Positions 61,865-64,000 of a stretch of 64,000 nucleotides of DNA are shown here, one piece after another; within the stretch, counting starts at the first letter, position 1, and every line of letters starts with the position of its first letter. The position numbers and the translations under genes were made by a program. Source of the stretch: 2-02-FULL-55-14 sp964534125 (GTDB lineage Bacteria; Bacteroidota; Ignavibacteria; UBA10030); contig CAZHOJ010000003.1 in assembly GCA_964534125.1 (NCBI GenBank), positions 62,001-126,000 of the forward strand, read 5' to 3'. The notes beneath the pieces were generated by a model. That model was given only the letters and a program-made list of their open reading frames with translations, had not been told where the DNA came from and did no database searches.

Positions 61865-62487
61865 AGGAATGCTCCGCTATAGACAAGATTTATGAATATG
61901 ATAAACACCCAGTAGATATGGAAGATCCTCAGAATCACATCAGCTGAGAGTTCCATAAAGAGCCCTTGAAGCGCAAGAAACATCACCGCACCGGACATAT
62001 ATAGAATTGTGCCCGATGCAATCCAGAACCTATGATTCTGCAACAGCGGCATTTCCATGTCCTTGGATACTTCATACAGTGCATGAATTGACACAATGGT
62101 CAGAATCACTCTGGAAGTAGGCCCCACATAGGTCGATGGCTGCAACATGCTCTCAAAGGTCATTTTTGAGACAAACCAAAAGAGAATAAAAAAGACTCCG
62201 ATGACAACATATATCGATTTGACACGCTCAGACTTAAACCACATTGAGTAGATCCACACCATGGCTGGGACCTCGAAGAGATTGTAGCCATGAATCACCC
62301 AGTGGTTGTTGATGTTGTTTTTCGCAAGAATGAATTGGAGCAACGCATCCAGAGATGCTAAACACATCAAATAGAAGAAGAACCTTAGGTCTTTGGATTG
62401 CGTTTTCATCCGCATCATTCCCACAATCATTGGGAGTAATGCGGAGAAAATTGCCAAGATAGAGAGAGGGGGTATTCCGACAGCCAT
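61813..62487 (-). CDS. seven-helix membrane protein of unknown function
   Basis: This 224-aa protein has seven hydrophobic segments: near residues 8-24, 37-53, 66-85, 90-107, 125-145, 155-178 and 187-210. FFFYLMCLASLDALLQF, YNLFEVPAMVWIYSMWF and RIFHIYWVFIIFINLVYSGAF are the clearest. The short soluble tail ends just as the kinase begins, with a 52-bp overlap that suggests tight coupling. Proteins of this size occur next to PAS kinases in other Bacteroidota, as I recall. The A+T-rich composition matches the first part of the kinase gene. Function unknown; a receptor or kinase-anchoring role is inferred from context. Confidence 0.75.
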   Translation of the reverse strand: MAVGIPPLSILAIFSALLPMIVGMMRMKTQSKDLRFFFYLMCLASLDALLQFILAKNNINNHWVIHGYNLFEVPAMVWIYSMWFKSERVKSIYVVIGVFFILFWFVSKMTFESMLQPSTYVGPTSRVILTIVSIHALYEVSKDMEMPLLQNHRFWIASGTILYMSGAVMFLALQGLFMELSADVILRIFHIYWVFIIFINLVYSGAFLCKAYPRNSGGPSVLAQ

Positions 62488-62551
62488 TAGTGCCCAAGAG
62501 GCGAATATGACCTGTGAAGTTCGTCATTTGATACGATATCTGCAAGAAATG

Positions 62552-62581
62552 CGGAGGGGTCTGCTGTTGCAGACCCCTCCG
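62552..62581 (-). terminator. hairpin between small-protein genes and seven-helix gene
   Basis: CGGAGGGGTCTGC pairs with GCAGACCCCTCCG around a 4-nt loop. On the minus strand it is followed by CATTTCTTG, a poor T-tract, so read-through to the seven-helix/kinase genes is likely, giving more small-protein than receptor mRNA. Confidence 0.6.
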
Positions 62582-62597
62582 AGAGTCAAGGCCTTCA

Positions 62598-63048
62598 ATC
62601 ACTTCATGGCTATGGGGCCATTGATGTCTTTGCTAATTGCAACATCTCTGTCGCAGAAAGGTGGGCACGGGACTATGCCCTCGCCAACCACTGAGGTGAT
62701 GTCCTGTCCCTCTTTGTCCACTCCGACCAGCACAAACACATCATCACCATTGTCGTGCTTTGCCTTGTAGATACGAACTCCCACTGCTCCTTCCTGATCC
62801 AGGATTCTCTCGAAGATATTCCGGCCGAAATACCCTGCGATAAGCTCTCCCTCACCGGCCGTCTTCTGGAACTCAGATGTCCAGCGCTGTGCCTGGTTCA
62901 GTGTGACCTGATGATGCTCCTCCCCCGTGAACAGCGTCGAGCTCGCCGTCGAGGTCTGAAGTGTTACCAGGAACGCGATCGCAAGCAGAACCACTGATGC
63001 AAATGCCAGCGTCGCACGAAATACGAGCTTGTTGCTTCGGGATGTCAT
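62598..63048. repeat. 451-bp exact duplication, copy 1
   Basis: Bases 62598-63048 equal bases 63108-63558 in every position I compared. Identity ends exactly at the start codon and one base beyond the stop codon; the flanks are unrelated. Confidence 0.9.
62599..63048 (-). CDS. membrane-anchored small exported protein, copy 1
   Basis: This 149-aa protein has a basic N-terminus and one hydrophobic helix (about 12-31, ATLAFASVVLLAIAFLVTL) and then an exported region with TLNQAQRWTSEFQ, GYFGRNIFERILDQEGAVGV, RIYKAKHDNGDDVFVLVGVD and PCPPFC (Cys128, Cys132). From memory, small Bacteroidota proteins with FGxNIxxxILxQxGxxGIRIY and CPPF(C) motifs near PAS kinases look the same; no formal domain name is known to me. 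The start at 63048 follows GGGAGA; the in-frame ATG at 63063 is less likely. It is identical to copy 2 (63109-63558) in every base. Confidence 0.8.
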   Translation of the reverse strand: MTSRSNKLVFRATLAFASVVLLAIAFLVTLQTSTASSTLFTGEEHHQVTLNQAQRWTSEFQKTAGEGELIAGYFGRNIFERILDQEGAVGVRIYKAKHDNGDDVFVLVGVDKEGQDITSVVGEGIVPCPPFCDRDVAISKDINGPIAMK

Positions 63049-63107
63049 TGCTATATCTCCCAATTCAATAGAAAGAAGGATTATCGTTTATTGCATTTTA
63101 CAGCAAC

Positions 63108-63558
63108 ATCACTTCATGGCTATGGGGCCATTGATGTCTTTGCTAATTGCAACATCTCTGTCGCAGAAAGGTGGGCACGGGACTATGCCCTCGCCAACCA
63201 CTGAGGTGATGTCCTGTCCCTCTTTGTCCACTCCGACCAGCACAAACACATCATCACCATTGTCGTGCTTTGCCTTGTAGATACGAACTCCCACTGCTCC
63301 TTCCTGATCCAGGATTCTCTCGAAGATATTCCGGCCGAAATACCCTGCGATAAGCTCTCCCTCACCGGCCGTCTTCTGGAACTCAGATGTCCAGCGCTGT
63401 GCCTGGTTCAGTGTGACCTGATGATGCTCCTCCCCCGTGAACAGCGTCGAGCTCGCCGTCGAGGTCTGAAGTGTTACCAGGAACGCGATCGCAAGCAGAA
63501 CCACTGATGCAAATGCCAGCGTCGCACGAAATACGAGCTTGTTGCTTCGGGATGTCAT
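63108..63558. repeat. 451-bp exact duplication, copy 2
   Basis: Partner of 62598-63048. Spacing between copies is 59 bp, whose sequence is not duplicated. Confidence 0.9.
63109..63558 (-). CDS. membrane-anchored small exported protein, copy 2
   Basis: This gene encodes the same 149-aa protein as copy 1, with one membrane helix, the GYFGRNIFERIL motif and the C-terminal PCPPFC. It lies first in transcription order. Its own ribosome site, GGAGGTC, is outside the duplicated segment and differs from that of copy 1. About 60 bp (63049-63108) separate the copies. A leader of roughly 160 nt reaches back to the likely promoter at 63753-63821. The reading frame continues open upstream to an ATG at 63726, but only the start at 63558 has a ribosome site. 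Confidence 0.8.
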   Translation of the reverse strand: MTSRSNKLVFRATLAFASVVLLAIAFLVTLQTSTASSTLFTGEEHHQVTLNQAQRWTSEFQKTAGEGELIAGYFGRNIFERILDQEGAVGVRIYKAKHDNGDDVFVLVGVDKEGQDITSVVGEGIVPCPPFCDRDVAISKDINGPIAMK

Positions 63559-63752
63559 GATGACCTCCATGTGTATGTGATGGGGTTGATGGTTTGGTGT
63601 GGTGTTTCTGTCATTCTCTGTGAACACACTCCGGATCCGACGTACATGGGCCCACTCTGTGCCGATCGTCGACTCCCCCCTCATACACAGTGCTGATCGC
63701 GCTTGTCGTGACACCGCATGGAACATAAGAAATTCCTTATCCGGCGTTCGAG

Positions 63753-63821
63753 AGTCAATACCTAAAATTAGTGAGTGCCATCCGCGGGAGACTCCGGCAT
63801 CCCTAATTTTAGTGAGTGGCA
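63753..63821 (-). promoter_or_regulatory. two direct repeats next to a -35-like box upstream of small-protein gene
   Basis: CCTAAAATTAGTGAGTGCCA (63761-63780) and CCTAATTTTAGTGAGTGGCA (63802-63821) are 41 bp apart (start to start). On the minus strand TTGACT (63758-63753) follows the nearer repeat by 2 bp. A convincing -10 was not found (GAATTT at 17 bp is weak). The layout fits activator sites abutting a -35. The remainder of the 338-bp gap 63559-63896 is leader sequence and the cfa terminator. Confidence 0.45.
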
Positions 63822-63843
63822 GAAACGAGGGAATAGAAGAAAA

Positions 63844-63875
63844 AACGGGCTGCCCGAAGTATCAGGCAGCCCGTT
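63844..63875 (-). terminator. terminator of the cfa-like gene
   Basis: AACGGGCTGCC and GGCAGCCCGTT form an 11-bp perfect stem with a 10-nt loop; on the minus strand it is followed by a T6 tract. Confidence 0.8.
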
Positions 63876-63896
63876 GTGGGTAGGATGGTAACATTC

Positions 63897-64000
63897 TCAG
63901 GAGAGACTCAGGTTGTTCGGCCTCGTAAAGAGCATCTGGACCACCGAGATGTTGCGCATTGCGAATCCTGCCTCGCAATAACTGAGATAGTAGTTCCACT
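63897..64000 (-). CDS. cyclopropane-fatty-acyl-phospholipid synthase-like, C-terminal fragment
   Basis: Only the last 33 codons are inside the window: WNYYLSYCEAGFAMRNISVV then QMLFTRPNNLSLS and a stop at 63897. The W-(E/N)YYLxYCEAGF...R.I..VQ pattern is the C-terminal signature of CFA synthase-type SAM-dependent methyltransferases, which methylenate unsaturated fatty acids in membrane lipids. The gene is otherwise off the window edge. Confidence 0.75.
   Translation of the reverse strand, partial: WNYYLSYCEAGFAMRNISVVQMLFTRPNNLSLS

Overview
The window (about 58% G+C by eye) looks like a chromosomal segment of a Gram-negative member of the Bacteroidota/Chlorobiota (FCB) group, most like a high-GC Ignavibacteria relative. 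The evidence is three proteins with a C-terminal type IX secretion tag of the NYPNPFN(P/S)ST form, two TonB-dependent receptors with carboxypeptidase-like N-terminal domains, a PorV-like outer-membrane protein, a DUF4249-type lipoprotein, a TamB homologue, ADP-heptose (LPS core) genes, and at least one promoter with the Bacteroidota-type -7 element TAnnTTTG. Assignment below phylum is inference.

Layout. 1-8.3 kb: uvrB (3' end outside the window), a small lipoprotein, an S24-type repressor with a two-operator promoter, an unusual response regulator, a family-2 glycosyltransferase, a UvrD/PcrA-like helicase split into two overlapping frames, and acetate kinase. 8.4-16.6 kb: alpha-glucan phosphorylase, a membrane-bound class III cyclase with TPRs, leucine dehydrogenase, nusB and an MFS permease. 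16.6-31.9 kb: an envelope block in which two GHL10-type secreted hydrolases flank a TonB receptor, a secreted FN3 protein, a PorV-like protein, an IPT lipoprotein and a T9SS-tagged beta-propeller; a PstS-like lipoprotein closes it. 32.1-46.2 kb (minus strand): a protease/propeller/barrel fusion, RNase R, TamB, the two heptose genes rfaE2 and rfaE1, and a PiT phosphate transporter with a PhoU-like tail.

46.2-47.0 kb holds tRNA-Leu(CAG) surrounded by tRNA-derived fragments that carry 39-51 nt GC-rich palindromic insertions and alternate with terminator hairpins. 47.0-59.8 kb: a secreted two-domain protein, a GH20 hexosaminidase, a thioredoxin-fold protein, a second TonB receptor with its DUF4249 lipoprotein, a GT4 glycosyltransferase, a small Cys-rich protein, and a KorA/KorB 2-oxoacid:ferredoxin oxidoreductase in which a gamma-like domain is fused to the beta subunit.

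59.8-64.0 kb (minus strand) is the best candidate for an undescribed system: two tandem genes, identical from start codon to stop codon, for a 149-aa membrane-anchored exported protein; then a hairpin; then a seven-helix membrane protein whose 3' end overlaps a PAS-type hybrid histidine kinase. Two 20-bp direct repeats lie directly upstream of a -35-like box before the first small gene. This reads as a signal-protein / membrane-receptor / kinase cassette, but the functional link is inference. The window ends in the 3' tail of a cyclopropane-fatty-acyl-phospholipid synthase-like gene.
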